From: Physcia stellaris
Lineage: Eukaryota > Ascomycota > Lecanoromycetes > Caliciales > Physciaceae
DNA: 64,000 nt
Direction: 5' to 3'
Assembly: GCA_018902385.1 (NCBI GenBank)
Contig: JABSSW010000045.1
Span: 124,001-188,000, forward strand
Positions 33,679 to 46,312 of the stretch are shown piece by piece. Under the pieces are notes generated by a model. The model was not told the DNA's origin. It saw only the letters and a program-made list of their open reading frames with translations, and ran no database searches. The position numbers and the translations under genes were made by a program. The number at the start of each line of letters is the position of its first letter. The stretch's first letter is position 1.

Positions 33679-34208
33679 ATGGCTCGCTCGGTTGATTCTT
33701 CACGGCCCATCATGGCACCCAGCGTAAGTCTGAACTTGCCTCATCCACACGACATGTCTTACGAATCGCCTGACGGTCAATGGATTGTATATCTCCCAAG
33801 AGGTGTCCTTCGGACAACACCGTTGGCGGACTGACTGACACTGTTTTGCTACAGGTGACATCGAAGCGCACGTCCAAACGTTTCTCCACCTTCAGCGGTG
33901 TCCCTTCCCTAGCACCCTCTGACAATACGGTCAATACCAACACCTCTTCGACAAGCAATGACTCGCGCCTACAAGAGATCAAGGAGTGGACTCAAGGCTT
34001 CGACCGGCTTGAAAGCAAACGTCTACAACAGCAGCGATACCACCCTACTCCCGAGAAGAGCGATAACCTGAGCAAACTCGCCTTGGGAGCCAAAGTCGAA
34101 AGGGCACTGGGAAGGAGAATGACGGATCAAGATGCGTCAATGAAAGTACGCCCAAAGCTTTTGGACGAGAAGAGTGGGGTAGGGAGATCGGTCACCACTG
34201 CATCATAA
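33679..34208 (+). CDS. Small conserved fungal protein of unknown function
   Basis: Two exons: 33679-33723 and 33855-34208, 131-nt intron; 132 aa. Start MARSVDSSRPIMAPS joins VTSKRTSKRFSTFSGVPSLA. The C-terminal half has the conserved block DNLSKLALGAKVERALGRRM followed by TDQDASMK, which I have seen in small Pezizomycotina proteins. An amphipathic helix (LQEIKEWTQGFDRLESKRLQ) precedes it. No membrane span, signal peptide or catalytic motif. A CRE about 150 bp upstream may place it under an ATF/CREB factor. Function unknown. Confidence 0.8.
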
Positions 34209-35342
34209 AAAATTGGTTTACTTACTTCCCCTCGAACCTGTTTTTCCTGAAGGCCTTTGAGGTAGATTCTGATATGGGGTCGGCTGTCCGTCTGTTGTGG
34301 TTCGAAAGCCTGTATGATCAAGATGTATCTGGCGCCTGTCTGATTTGAGCGTCGGCAAATCTGTACTTTTGACGCACAAACATATACCCTTTGGCTCTCG
34401 GGAAGCGGAAAGAGTCGCGTTAGAATACACAATGGTTTTCTTAGACGTGACTTGTCTCAAGGTCGGTGACCACCCAAGAATAAGGTATGATTCAAATACG
34501 TCACAATAGAAAGCCAGTTCAGAACTTCAGACTTCGCTTCTCGGCAGCACTTAGCCCCTAGTGGCTCCAGCATGCAGAGAAAGCTCTTTCCCCACAGCCA
34601 TGGACAGAAAAACATAAGCTAGCTAGATACAGTAGTCTTGTAATTCTGTTTCCTCGCGACGTGCGACGTGAAATGATCAGCCTTGGCTAAAGGTCAAAAA
34701 GGAAATCGAATCATGGTCTCAGGCGAGTGTGAAGGGTGAGAGTTTGATCTTATCCATATATGCTTGTGCTTGGTATCTGTTAATTCGCCGAGGGTTGAAT
34801 TTGTTTCCCGCTTGGCGGGTTTTGATTTCCCTGTCACTTGCGCTTTCCCTATTCTAAAACCATCGAATGAAAATTCCCATCATCAAGCATCCCGAATTCT
34901 TCAGCCCCTCTGCAACACCCCAAACGACTACTTGCAAAGAAACGTCTTTGGACATCCTCATCACATCCCATATCAACACTTGTCTTCATCATCTTGACTA
35001 CTTCACTCCAACTCTCATCTAGCCACAACCCGGCCTTCATCTCTCCAGTGCCACTGTTTTCATTAATCTCCCCGCACCTTTTGATTCCCCATATCGGGTG
35101 GCCCTGAGATCTTCTAATAGTTAAGCGAATCATACGCCTGACAATTCTATTGCAGTTTCTTTACTATCTACACTCTGTACGTCCTTTCTCACACTCACTT
35201 CACACCGCCAAAGCCTCAACTGACCTGTCCATATCAGCTCTCTGCCCTTCTTCTAGAACGTACCCACAAATCTCTTTCACGATTTCCGATAACACGGCAA
35301 GAGCTCTCTGCGCCACAACCCTGGTTCATCAGGTGATCAAAC
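34209..35342. other. Intergenic region and long leader of nxt3/bre5
   Basis: 1.1 kb with no supported gene. From about 34850 it is pyrimidine-rich on the plus strand, as expected of the promoter and leader of the gene at 35343. A GGTTCGAAAGCC near 34296 resembles a tRNA B box but no tRNA fold is present. Confidence 0.45.
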
Positions 35343-37211
35343 ATGGCTTCTGATGCTGCACTGAAAGGGGTGAATGGCTACGCATCTCAGCAGTACGACC
35401 AACAAGCACCAACCTACGGTGCTAACAGTATGAGCGGAAGTACTGTCTCTGGGTCTTTGAGTGCTGAACCTACAAACACTGCAAGCGCCGGAAACACTGC
35501 CTCATCTGCTGCAGCTGAAGGCAACGGCAGTGTGCCCAAAGACGAAGTGGGGTGGTACTTCGTGGAGCAGTATTACACCACTCTCAGTAAGAATCCCGAG
35601 AAACTACATGTAAGCTTCCCGTTAAGGCATTTCGTAGCTGAAGCTTGATCTGAGACTGACCATCTGTAAGCTATTCTACTCCAAGCGATCCCAATTCGTC
35701 TCCGGCGTTGAGGCGGAGAAAGTCTCTGTATCTGTTGGTCAACGTGTAAGTACCAGAGCTGGCCCCTTCTACTCACTGCTGAACAACTACTTGTAGGCCA
35801 TTAACGAACGCATCAAAGAGCTCGACATTTCTGATTGTAAAGTTCGCGTTTCCAATGTTGATTCGCAGGAGTCCTTCAAGAATATCGTAGTCCAAGTCAT
35901 TGGGGAAATGTCCAATAAAGCCGCACCTCACCGCAAGTTCGTCCAGACGTTCGTTCTTGCTGAGCAACCAAACGGCTATTTCGTACTCAATGATATCTTC
36001 CGCTACATTGTTGAAGAGGAAGAAGACGAGCCCATAGAGCCTGAAGGCCCTGCCATCCACGAGCCACCTCCTACTGCTGCTCCAGAGGCCGAGCCCGAGA
36101 CATTGACCAGCTCTGGTGACCCGGAACAGCAGCAACACGACGTTGAGCAAGTTGACAAGAAACTCGAAGAGGAATTAAAGGATCGCACGGAGACCAACGA
36201 AGTTCCTACGGAGACTCAAGTTGTTGAAGAGTCTGATGCTCTGGGATCCGCCGGGGAAGAAACATCTGACCAAGCTCCAGTAGCTGCCGAGCCATCGTCC
36301 GAAGGCTTCCCAGAACCGGAACTGCCGTCAGTCGAGGCGGAAACGGCAGATGCTGCAAACGAGGAGTTGCAGCAAGAGAAGCAGAAAGATGCTGAGCCAA
36401 CGCCTGTTGCCTCGCCGCCAAAGCCTGCAACCGCTGTACCTGCCCAAGCGCCCACACCAGCTGCACCACCAAAACCAGCTGCTCCCAAGACTTGGGCAAA
36501 TCTGGTAGCTGCTAATCGTGTCGTTCCCCCAGCAGTTCCGAGTCCAGCCACATCCACATCGCCTGCCGCCCCTCAGCCCAAAGCTACTCAACCCCAACCA
36601 GCCCCATCCACTTCACCTCAAGCCTCCACAAAGGAAGAGCCACCAGCTCGTTCACAGGCTAATGGAAACTCCGGGTGGCAAATGGCCGGCCAAGATAGCG
36701 CCAAACGACAGAATCGTCAGCAGTCAGTGTCTGGCAATACCGACAAAGACAATGTTTTAGGGTACGTTAAAAATGTGACAGACAAGGTCGATGCCTCTCT
36801 GCTCAAGGAAGCGCTCTTGCAACACGGCAAACTCATATATTTCGATGTCAGCCGTCAAAAGGTATGATGAATCGATCCTTCAGGGTTTGAAGGTTCTTGC
36901 TGATTACCGCGCAGAATTGCGCCTTTGTGGAGTTCTCTGACACTGCTGGATACCAAAGCGCCGTTGCAGCTAATCCCTATGAAATTGGTGGCGAACATAT
37001 TTGGGTCGAAGAACGCCGACCCCGTCCAAATGCATATGGCGGAGGATACAATGCCCGCGGCGGGATGCGAGGTGGCCGCGGGGGCTCTGAAGGCCGCGGC
37101 GGTAGCCAAGGCCGTGGAGGGTTCCCCAAGGACGGCCGTGGTGGCTTTACTCCCCGCGGACGCGGTGGGAACATGGCACCCAGAGGCCGAGGCCAGCCTC
37201 AACCTGCGTAA
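35343..37211 (+). CDS. NTF2-like and RRM protein, G3BP/Nxt3/Bre5 type
   Basis: Four exons: 35343-35609, 35671-35745, 35797-36861 and 36915-37211; 567 aa. After a Gln/Ser-rich lead, residues about 67-215 form an NTF2-like domain: VGWYFVEQYYTTLSKNPEKL, LFYSKRSQFVSGVEAE, APHRKFVQTFVLAEQPNGYF, then VLNDIFRY. A long acidic, Pro/Ala-rich linker follows. The RRM (about 430-505) has VLGYVKNVTDKVDASLLKEA and the RNP1-like NCAFVEF. The C-terminus is an RGG/RGR tail. This domain order is that of G3BP, fission yeast Nxt3 and the Bre5 cofactor of the Ubp3 deubiquitinase; these act in stress granules, ribophagy and RNA control. Which role holds here cannot be told from sequence. Confidence 0.93.
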
Positions 37212-38045
37212 GTGATGGTGTCCCAATTAGTCCTGTGCGAAGATCTCTATTGACTATTATCAGTTGATGCACGCCCTTCTCGTGCATTTCGACGGACGAG
37301 ATATCACACTTTCCTTCGTCTTGTAATCTATGCGACGATACCTCCCACTTACATATAGCTTTCGAAGCGCGCCGGAAAAGTCTTGGGATTAGGAGCATTG
37401 ATCGGCATAGCGGGATACGGGCGACTTGTATCATTGTGCTCTTTGCATTGGTCATGAAAATCTCAATCGTTGGAGGGCTTTTGGTTAGACGGAACATTTC
37501 CCCGGGGCTTCTCTTGAGTGATACCGTAGCCTTCAAGGGATTACGGCACGGTCAATATGGTTGAACGATCTACCCGACCTTACCTGCACGTCGAGAAGGG
37601 ATTACCCCCAGAAGAAACACTTCATGGCTACCTTTAGGGCGGCATGCTATGATACAGTACCTTGGGTTCTTGCCTAAGAAGTCGGCAGCGGCATGGCATG
37701 CTTCGTCATGTAAAAATAGACTATCTTTCAATAATTACATAGGGTAGTGGCAGGCAGTTGATACATGTCATATACAGAATACTTGCATCAACAACTGATT
37801 CGTGGCTACATTTCGGATCCAGCTTGTGGAAAAGGTACGATAGTAAAGTACGTTGTTTTGCATCCAGAGTTCGACGTCCAAACTCCATGTCAATCAAATG
37901 CTGTTGACGAAGTGACGATTTATGTCAGAGGATACTCTGATGCAGGTGCTAACAGACACAACGTAGATGGCAGCATCATCCCTCTGAAGCTCTTTTCCCT
38001 CTAGCTCCGATCCAACTCTCCCTCTTACGTACATGGCCGAGCATC
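37212..38045. other. Convergent intergenic region
   Basis: 834 bp between convergent gene ends. The frame at 37765-38004 is unsupported. Nothing else seen. Confidence 0.45.
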
Positions 38046-41000
38046 TTACGCCTTCTTCTTCACGCCGTCTACTCCTCCCCCTTCCTTCAAGCTCTGCAAC
38101 ATCATCTCCTCCACCTTCTTCTGTCCCACTGCGTCCGCCTTCTTATCTCCCTCCTCACCAACACCCGCGACCCTCTCGTCCAGCGCCAGCTTCGTGTCCC
38201 CTAATGCTAGAATCTGTTCCTCGATCGTGCCCCTGCTGACCAACCTCACAACCTCCACCTCCCTCTTTTGGCCCACGCGATGGGCGCGATTCTCGGCTTG
38301 GATGTCATCCTGGGGGTTGAAGCTGCTATCGAAGATGACGACTTTGTTGGCACACGCGAGATTGATGCCTGCGCCGCCGGCTTTGGTGCTCAAGAGGAAG
38401 ACGGGGATGGGCGGGTCGGAGATGGTAAACTCATCGATGAGGGGTTGGCGGGTGCTGATTGGGGTGTCTCCATCGAGGCGGGAGAAGGGCATATTGAGAG
38501 TATCGAGGAGGGGCTCCAGGAGGTTTAGGACCATGACGAATTGGGAGAAGATGAGCACCCGGTCGCCATTGGCAGCGTACGTCTTAAGTAAGGAGGTTAG
38601 GGTAGAGATCTTGCCGCTGTCCAGACAGGCATCGGCGTCTAACGAGTACGATGACATAGTATCTGGATACCGCTCGCAGAATTTGTGGAGTTCCCAATCC
38701 GTCATGACTTCCATGTCTTCGTAGACAAAGGCGAGATTGCTGTCGACGAACTCAGGCTCGCGAAGACATGCTTTCGACATCTTTTTGAGCTTGCTGTCGG
38801 TGTAGAGACGGCGGAAGAGAAGAGGATGAATCGAAGCTTTGCGGAGGGCCATCATAATATTCGCCGACTCATTGCCAACTTTTACTCCTGCAGCTCTATC
38901 CTGGATGATCTTCAAAGCCTTCTTCTTATGAGATTCATATACTTCCAATTGCGAGGGCGTGAGCTCGCAATATTCAACTCGACGTGATTTCGTGGGAAGA
39001 TGCTTGAGAACCTGATGCTTCTTTCTTCGAAGAACGAACGGTGTCATCATCGCTTTGGCTCTAGCAATTCGCTGCATCGACAATAACGCTGCATGACTAT
39101 CGTCGGTAGTCTTTGCTTTGTGACTGAATATGTATTGAAGATTCTCGCTATGCTCCTGAAACACGGATGGTAGAATGAATCCCAGGAGAGATACGAGCTC
39201 ATTAAGATTGTTCTGTAGCGGCGTGCCCGTCAGGAGCAGACGGAATTGCGAGCCAATCCTCATCAATTGTGTATATGCCTCCGACTGGCTGTTCTTTAAT
39301 AGATGTCCTTCGTCATACACGCATACCACAGGATGCAACTTGCGCAGGAATTTGGTCTCCAGTTTGCGTTTTGCCATTCCATAGGTTGTGACAATGACAT
39401 CAACTGTTCCGTCTTCCATCCTAGCCTCAATTTCTTCTCGAACCAGCTCTCTTTCTTTCTGATCGGCATAGTATGGCATGACCTGCAGCTGGGGGCAAAA
39501 GACCTGGAATTCTCGCAACCAATTTTCAAGCGTAGAAGCCGGGACAACGATGAGATGAACACCCTTTACCGCTTTCTCTTTCAAATGCGCTAGGAACGAA
39601 ACCACTTGACAGGTTTTGCCTAACCCCATGTCGTCCGCCAGGATACAGCTCAGTTTCTTATCAAAAAGTAAAGAGAGCCAATTGATCCCAACGACTTGAT
39701 AGTCCTTCAGCGTGACCCCATCTGCCAAAAGAGGGGGTTGCGGAAAGAACACTTGTTTCCTTCGCACATTGAGTCCCTTCTTCGTCTGAATCTCGTCATG
39801 CTCATCGGCAGACATACTGCTAGGAGTTCCAATTCCTGAGTCACGTCCGGGCGAAGTGTGCTCGTCAATGTTAACAACCTCGAGCTCACCGTTGATCGAG
39901 GCTCCAAAAACATTGACGCCCCATTTCTTCATGTCTTCTGCTACAGGCTTCCCTAAGGTTTCGCAATGTCTGACAAGCTCGTCGACAGCCTCATACCCTT
40001 TCCACATGTCGAGACACTTGTCCACTATTTTGTCACCTATCGGTTTTCTGGCTGCTTTCTTCTTACTCCCAGCTCCCTGCGCCTCTTTGGTCACTTGACG
40101 CACATCATGTAAAGACCTGAAGGGCTTTTTGGAAAGCAAAAAGGTAGCCGTTTCTTCTGTTATAGCTGCAATATCAACCAAATCTTGAGATGAGCATCCG
40201 TTGAAGAACTCTAACACCTTTACTTCTATCTCTGCTCTGTCATCCTCCTCAAGATCAAGACCAGAGTCTGACTCGTCTGAATCAGGTGTTTCTTGACGTT
40301 TAGGAGGAGGCGAAGGAGCTGCGTCGTCCACGTCTGGAATTTCTTCTTGCGGGATCGCACGGTTCTTACCCTGAACCAGGCGCCTTCGAGGCTTCGGTGG
40401 TGCAGCGACAGGCGATGACGAAAATGCTGGCGCTTGCCGTTGACTACTTTTAGCAAGGTATTGAGTTCCGGTCCATCTCTCTTGAATTGACTTGATCGCA
40501 GGCTTCACTTGTTGTTTGACTGACGCTCTATTTGTCGAAGCGGATGCTTGCTTGGATTTTGAATCGTTGTCCGATGTCAAGTCGATCTCTAAGGGATGAG
40601 GGTCACTATCTGTTAATGAATCGAGCGCATCGTCCAAGTTGCCTCTTTTGTTCATTAAGGCATCTTTACATTGGCGAACACTATGATTGGGAAAGACAGC
40701 GCGCATTCTCTCTATTTTGTGACGTAGTTGATAGTCCCCTATTTCATCAAGGGGGATATCTTCGATTACCTGTGCCTTTGTCGGCTTAGGTTGTCGGATC
40801 TGCTTAGCTGGTCGACTCGAACCTCCGTAAGCGTTGGCCATGACATCCGCAGATCTTTTCGCTGTAGCTACCCCTTGGGAAGCGGTCTGACTGGGCTCAA
40901 GCGGTTTATAGAATGCGCCTGCTGTGATTTCGCGAAAACGACTGATGCTACCAGTAGTCTTCGTACTGTTGTCCATGCTCGGCTTGTTCTTCGAGGATGT

Positions 41001-41503
41001 TACGAATGTTGTTGGCTGGATGTCTGCTCTACTTGGTTGCAATTCATCTTCCGATGAACCAGCGCGATACAGGGGGCCTTCATCATCGCTAAGGTCAATC
41101 ACTGGCGGAGGCTTCATGATCCCCATTGGTGGTCGAAATGAAGTTCCTGCTGGAGCCATCATACTAGCTATTGCGACTCCTTTTTCTTAACAGCATCGGC
41201 AGAGATGGGAGATGACGTAGAAGTCGAAGGTCTGGCGGGCGAAGACGCAGCCACTTGGACAATTGAAGGTTGCTGAGCACTTGCGGAAGGCCCCTGCGTG
41301 TTTCTATTGATTATTTGGGTTGGTTGAGTCGTGTAAGCTGGCGGAGAAAATGCGCGGTCGGGCAGGGGAACTGTTGCAATTGTCTCGTGCCCTTCAAACA
41401 GATCATCACCACTGTCATCCTGGGAGTCGTATGCCTGGCCGCTTGGGACATGGCCATTATCTGTTCTCCTTCTCTTGGTCGGTGTTTCCAGAACAGAGTC
41501 CAT
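38046..41503 (-). CDS. fun30: Fun30/SMARCAD1-type SNF2 chromatin remodeller
   Basis: About 1,152 aa. N-terminal lead MDSVLETPTKRRRTD with an acidic patch (SQDDSGDDLF), then a linker to a CUE ubiquitin-binding motif (about residue 264: IERMRAVFPNHSVRQCKDAL). The SNF2 ATPase has DMGLGKT (about 620), DEGH, LTGTPLQN, VFLLSTKAGGAGINL and AENRAHRVGQKR. Fun30 family enzymes act in heterochromatin silencing and DNA end resection. The 5' part (41503 down to about 41185) and the main frame (41162 down) are one base apart. Adding one base to the T5 run at 41181-41185 gives KKKGVAIASMMAPAGTSF, which fits relatives. Only a too-short 27-nt intron could otherwise join them. The gene diverges from vma21. Confidence 0.93.
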
Positions 41504-41812
41504 GATCAGCTGCGGTCGTAAGGTAATGGTTGAAAAATGAGATGTAGATGAGATTTTGAGAGATAAGGAAGTGTTGAAAGCAGCGAGCAAGAGTTCAATC
41601 TAGCTCTGCCTGGAATTAGTATGTATTCAATGTTCCAGAGCTTGTTGACGTTCCTGACTTAGACATGATTACTAGCAACAGCGTAGACAAAGAGTGATAA
41701 TTTTTTTGTGGATTGAAAGCCAACCCTGACGCCACCAACGCGTTCCTTGACACGCGGGAAATCGCGACACGGAGTTTCACAAACCGCCAGTTCGACGCAG
41801 TTAGATATTATT
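41504..41812. promoter_or_regulatory. Shared promoter of fun30 and vma21
   Basis: 309 bp between diverging start codons; no distinct motif recognised. Confidence 0.5.
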
Positions 41813-42279
41813 ATGACCTCCAGAAGAATAGTTTCCGGCGAGAAGACTCTACTGGAAAAGGATGATCGAGATGATCGGAGTCCCAGCGCAATAGAAAAGT
41901 CCAACATTGCCCCTGCAGTACCGGCGTAAGATCCCTCCATGCTCCACCTTACTTCAACGGCGCCGCTCACCCCATTTGCTCTTGCTTTGCTAAAACATGT
42001 GTAGGATTGTCATATACAAGTTGCTGGGGTTCACTTTGGCAATGATAGGAGGGCCCATCGGCACCTATTTTCTCACTCTGAACACAATCTTTCGGGGTTC
42101 GCGACCACTGATCCTACAAGATGCAGAGTGCTAAGTAGCTTGCAGGAAATTCAACCTGGGCAGGTGCTACGGCAGCATTGACGGCGAACGTCGTCCTGAT
42201 TGCCTACGTAGTTGTAGCTATGAAGGAAGATGAAAGCGATAAGATCGAGGCCGAACAAAGAGCCAGAAAGGGGCAATGA
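41813..42279 (+). CDS. vma21: V-ATPase assembly factor Vma21
   Basis: Three exons: 41813-41925, 42005-42096 and 42146-42279; 112 aa. Two membrane spans: IVIYKLLGFTLAMIGGPIG with TYFLTLNTIF, and TAALTANVVLIAYVVVAM, with the family NSTWAGATAALTAN between them. Vma21 resides in the endoplasmic reticulum and helps assemble the proton-translocating Vo sector of the vacuolar ATPase. The cytosolic tail ends ARKGQ. Yeast uses a dilysine retrieval signal; here the -3 and -4 residues are Lys and Arg, a weaker variant. The N-terminal 37 residues are charged and poorly conserved. Each splice junction is in phase. Confidence 0.93.
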
Positions 42280-42698
42280 GTTACAAGACCCCTAATTTAA
42301 CATAACTGCTCTCGCTGCTATCTCGTACAGCCAGATTCTCATGTCACTGAGTACAAACTGCTGAAACCAAGTGGTATCAGCCGAATACAGTTTTGGTGAC
42401 GACCAAGGGAAATGGCAGGAGGGAGTTTCAGCAGATATAGGCATAGCTGATTATATGTATTTCGTATCGCTCTATCTGGCATGTATGGCTAATTAAGGGA
42501 AGGACCTCACTGCCATTTTAGATGCCTCCAAACGCCACTGATGCCGGTCATAACCCCAATGCAACCATACTTCATTAAGTATTAATGTGGTTCTCCTTTA
42601 GCCCACGGTCCTGTTCTCGACATATATACGCCTTTTAGCTTCCCTGTAATGCGAAACGCTCCACAGGGATCTGCGTGCCTTCTCAGGTTGTGTTTCTT
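42280..42698. other. Convergent intergenic region
   Basis: 419 bp between vma21 and the DUF2406 gene ends. Nothing recognised. Confidence 0.45.
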
Positions 42699-44201
42699 TT
42701 AATTCTTACTGAACCTTCTCTTGAGCCAGCTTTTGCGCTTCTCGCTATTGGTAGTTGACGAGGGGCTTGTAGGAATCTGTCCCGAGCCGCCAAGTTTGAT
42801 GGGTACTCTCGGTGCACTTTGCGGCTGTATTCCATGCGGCGGTGGTGCTGGAGGAGCAGCTCCATTACCTTGGAAAGGCATACCACCGGTCATGCTGGGG
42901 TGTGATTGACCATATCCTGGCTGACCGTAGGCAGGCGACTCGGAACCGTGTTCCTCTAAGATAGGTCCCTGGAACTGAGGTGTGCCCCCAAACCCGCTAA
43001 AGCCGTACGCTTCTCCGACTTCTGGCTTGGTAGCTTGGGGAACTCTATCGATTGAGCTGTTCTCGCTGCTGGGATCGGTAGAATTACCCCACTGCTCTGT
43101 GGCACCACTTCCATTTACAGATGCGGATGCGACCGTATCGTAGGACTGCTGATAGCCATGCGAAGGATAGACCCCACCTCGATTGTTGTTGCCGTACATG
43201 ACAGGATCAGAGCTCACTCGATGACCTGGACCAAAGCGACGCCCATGGTTGTTTTGTACTGGCGAGTTGCCATTAGTATCAATATAACTGTCCGGCCTCG
43301 AACCCATGCGATTCCCATAATACCCTCCGCTATCGATTGGACCGCGCTGCTGCACACCTGGACCTGTGAAAGAGCACAAGTCAGCTGATAAGCGCTAGTA
43401 AAGCCTATAGCGGCCGCAAAGCACGTAGGGCAGCACATGGGAAGGGTGGGGGCGTTGCCGCGGGAGATCTCCGGGATGTATTGCGTGCGCCCTGTCCAAG
43501 TGAGTTTAAAGGGCATGGCCCGGGCCAGCTGGCCTACAATAGGAAGATCGAAGTGGGGAAAAATGTCGAGAAACGGGTTGTAATTCAAGGAGAGGAGACG
43601 TCAAACTCTTACCAGGATGGTAGCTGCTATGTCGCTGACGAGGGTTCAATATTTGGGTAGAATCTGTAAGACCTGACGTCAGATCGAGTGTGATAAACAA
43701 AGGTAGGGAGAATATTTTACCAGCTCTTGACATTGGCCTCCTGCTGTAGGATCTATCGATCGCCGCTTCGAAAGCTCTTATCGTGTCAAGCGGTCGTTCG
43801 AGACGGGAGCGAGTTGGATTTGAAGCATCAGGATCAGCTTGCTAAGTATCAGTGCTGCCGCCATCTTCCGTGATGATACTGAAGTCTTACTGATGAGATT
43901 GCCATTGATATCTCTATGCTGAACCGCTCGCAGAGGCTCTATGGTTGTACTCTCGTGAGACCACGCAGCTAGCTTGGGTCAGCGCCATCGACAGAATCTT
44001 CTCAAGCCTGTATGGAGTCGTACCAGGTTGGGCCTCATTTATTGCCTTGGTAGGATCCGCCTTCGAGTGCATCTTGTGCGCCTCTTTCTCTTCCCTGGAC
44101 TCATTCTCGGATTTCCCAAATACCAGGCTCATACGATTTTTCCCGCTGAAGCTCAACATAGACTTTGTACGAGGCCGGCGTTGACCTAGATCTTCCGACA
44201 T
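42699..44201 (-). CDS. DUF2406-family protein
   Basis: Five exons: 44024-44201, 43891-43968, 43721-43837, 43613-43663 and 42699-43363; 362 aa. Pieces join in phase: HSKADPTKAINEAQP-AAWSHEST, PLRAVQHRDINGNLI-TDPDA and SNPTRSRLERPLDTIRAFEA, AIDRSYSRRPMSRA-DSTQ. These are the diagnostic blocks of DUF2406, a fungal family with yeast members of ill-defined role at the cell periphery. The C-terminal 220 residues are Gly/Ser/Pro/Gln-rich and end in a basic KRKSWLKRRFSKN, which could contact membrane or acidic partners. A perfect CRE (43674) falls inside an intron. The last intron is 249 nt and contains a weak open frame. Function unknown. Confidence 0.88.
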
Positions 44202-46312
44202 TGTGGAGCAGGCTTTGAGGTGAGTTGTGTAAAGATGGCTGTGGTGCTGGAGGAGGGTGGGTGGATTGTGAAATCCGATTGAGCGTGAGTAGTAATGACG
44301 GTTTGGTTTATAGCGGCCAATGCTATTGCAGCATCAAGTAACGAGCGGGTGGAACGTGGCAGGGAAAATTGCGAAACGAAGCGTCGATCTCCGCAGCTTC
44401 GACAGCTTGGGTGGAAGTGGGCAATGCCAAGTATCCTGTTCAAGCGACAGTGGTTCTATCAATAGAGGGGAACGATAGAAGATGAATATGATACAAGAAA
44501 AGACTGGTGAAGAGATGATGAAAAAGCGAATGGCGGGTTTGACGGAGGTGCTACCTTACGGTGGAGTAGGCAGATAAGAAGAGACTTTCAACTTTAAGCT
44601 TCCCGCATACGGTGTCGATCCGTACTAGCCTACTACTTTAACCGGGCCACTGCCAAGAACGCACTGACGGATGACGACGCCGCCTGCACCTCGGTCAGAT
44701 CCGCTACGTTTCATACGCGGCACATATGTACTCGTACCTTGAACTATAGTGCTTTGTGCGACCTGAACATTGCCCGTTAGCTATTGGTGATTATGCAGGG
44801 AAGTGGATGCTTAAGAGGATCAGACGTGGCCTGCGTATGCACCGGATGGGAGCAGCTTCTGATGAAGGTGGATTGCAATAGCTACAATAGTGGCACCCTA
44901 CAGAGGGCTAATTGTCTCTCTCAGACGCCTGTCGTAGTCATGCATCCTCATCCTCCACAAATGCCCATAAACCAGAACCGCTAAATTGACGAAGGATACA
45001 GCATCACCCTGACCGAGGCACCGAAGGATTTCGGGGGTAGGTTCTTCCTGAATTGTGCTCTCACCACGCCCGAGTTGCCTGGCAGATGATGATCTCAGTA
45101 TTCAATCCCTATACCGCGATCCGAATGTCGCATCTTACCATGTGGTCTTGTGACCTTGCCCCAGATTACTCGAATCTTTGTGCCCCGGACCTCCTTGTGT
45201 GCGCGGTAGACGAATGCGACCTTCTTGCCCAGATAGAATCTAATGGCATTGTCAATGGCTGACGGTAGTGTTGCTCATGCGGATCAATCGCTCACGTTGC
45301 CGCTTTCGGATCGTCCACGCCTTCGATTTTTATGAGACTGGTGAGCCAGTCAGTGAATGGCCATATCGAGGCGCCAAAGAATGTTACCCACCTAGTCCCC
45401 GGGTTGGTGTTTCGCTTGCCCCGCTGGTAGCTCAGATGACGGCCTCTGTGGTTGAAAAGATCAATATCAATCCCAGACCATTATAGTAGCCTAACTACAT
45501 CGAGAGCCGATGGGTGAACTGTGTTCGTGGATCACTGAGATAAATTGAGAGCCGGAGACTCACTTGACGTATACTGTGTACATGTCAGCTTCCTCAAAAC
45601 TATACAAAATATCTAGACGGTGACGAAAGCTAGAGACAGAGTTTATTGCTGCCGCAGCAGGGTAGAGATTTCGCATCACTCACACCGATGTCCTGCGCCA
45701 GAAGGCATCTTTGCTTTCCCCTGCGTTGGAGCTGGGAGTATCGCGATTTTCGTCGAGGGAATGACTGATTGGGGTTTTGGTGCAGAAAGAATTATAGGGT
45801 CAACATTCAGTATCACGATTTGCAAAGCCAGACTTTGTCGTGCTCTAGGCTAGCCCAGCACGGACTAGCTTGAATCTGTAGGGCTCAAGCCCTCACGCCA
45901 AGATCGCAACAACGACATGGCCTCGAGAGCTATCTCACCATTCTCACGCTTCGACGCTACCTCCTTCCGCACACTATCTCACCAGACTTTATACCTATAA
46001 AACCTGAAGACGAAACCCAACTCACTATTGGGCGAGAATCTCCCTCGAATTGGGCAAACTTCAGAGTCATACTGTGCTCGTATAGACTGGTCATTTCCTA
46101 ATTAAGGGATCCATCAATGGTCAAGGAAGTTCGCTTTTCTACGATCCGACAGGAAAGGGGAGTCTCTGCCTTGGGCTCTACACGGCAGTCTTTGTTGGCA
46201 ATCCATTTATCCATCCGAGATACTTCAAACTACATTGCTTGAGGCGATTGTAGTTTTAGTGCAGCTCTAGAGTCTCGAAGTCGTTCACCTATTTTTTGTC
46301 AAATCTGTCAGG
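44202..46312. other. Gene-poor stretch
   Basis: 2.1 kb with only short, unsupported frames on the plus strand (44784-44984, 45053-45262, 45268-45486, 45620-45853) and none over 60 codons on the minus strand between 44443 and 46289. It contains the promoter of the DUF2406 gene at its left end. I see no repeat, RNA gene or degraded gene I can name. Confidence 0.45.

Noticed and set aside
34250-34320. tRNA gene suggested by GGTTCGAAAGCC
   Set aside because: No A box or cloverleaf pairing can be formed around it.
36216-36599. Minus-strand frames opposite the Nxt3/Bre5 linker
   Set aside because: Shadow of the Pro/Ala/Glu-rich coding strand; no independent support.
36862-36914. Box C/D snoRNA inside the last intron of the Nxt3/Bre5 gene (TGATGA and CTGA present)
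   Set aside because: The 53-nt intron is too short for a C/D snoRNA with a guide.
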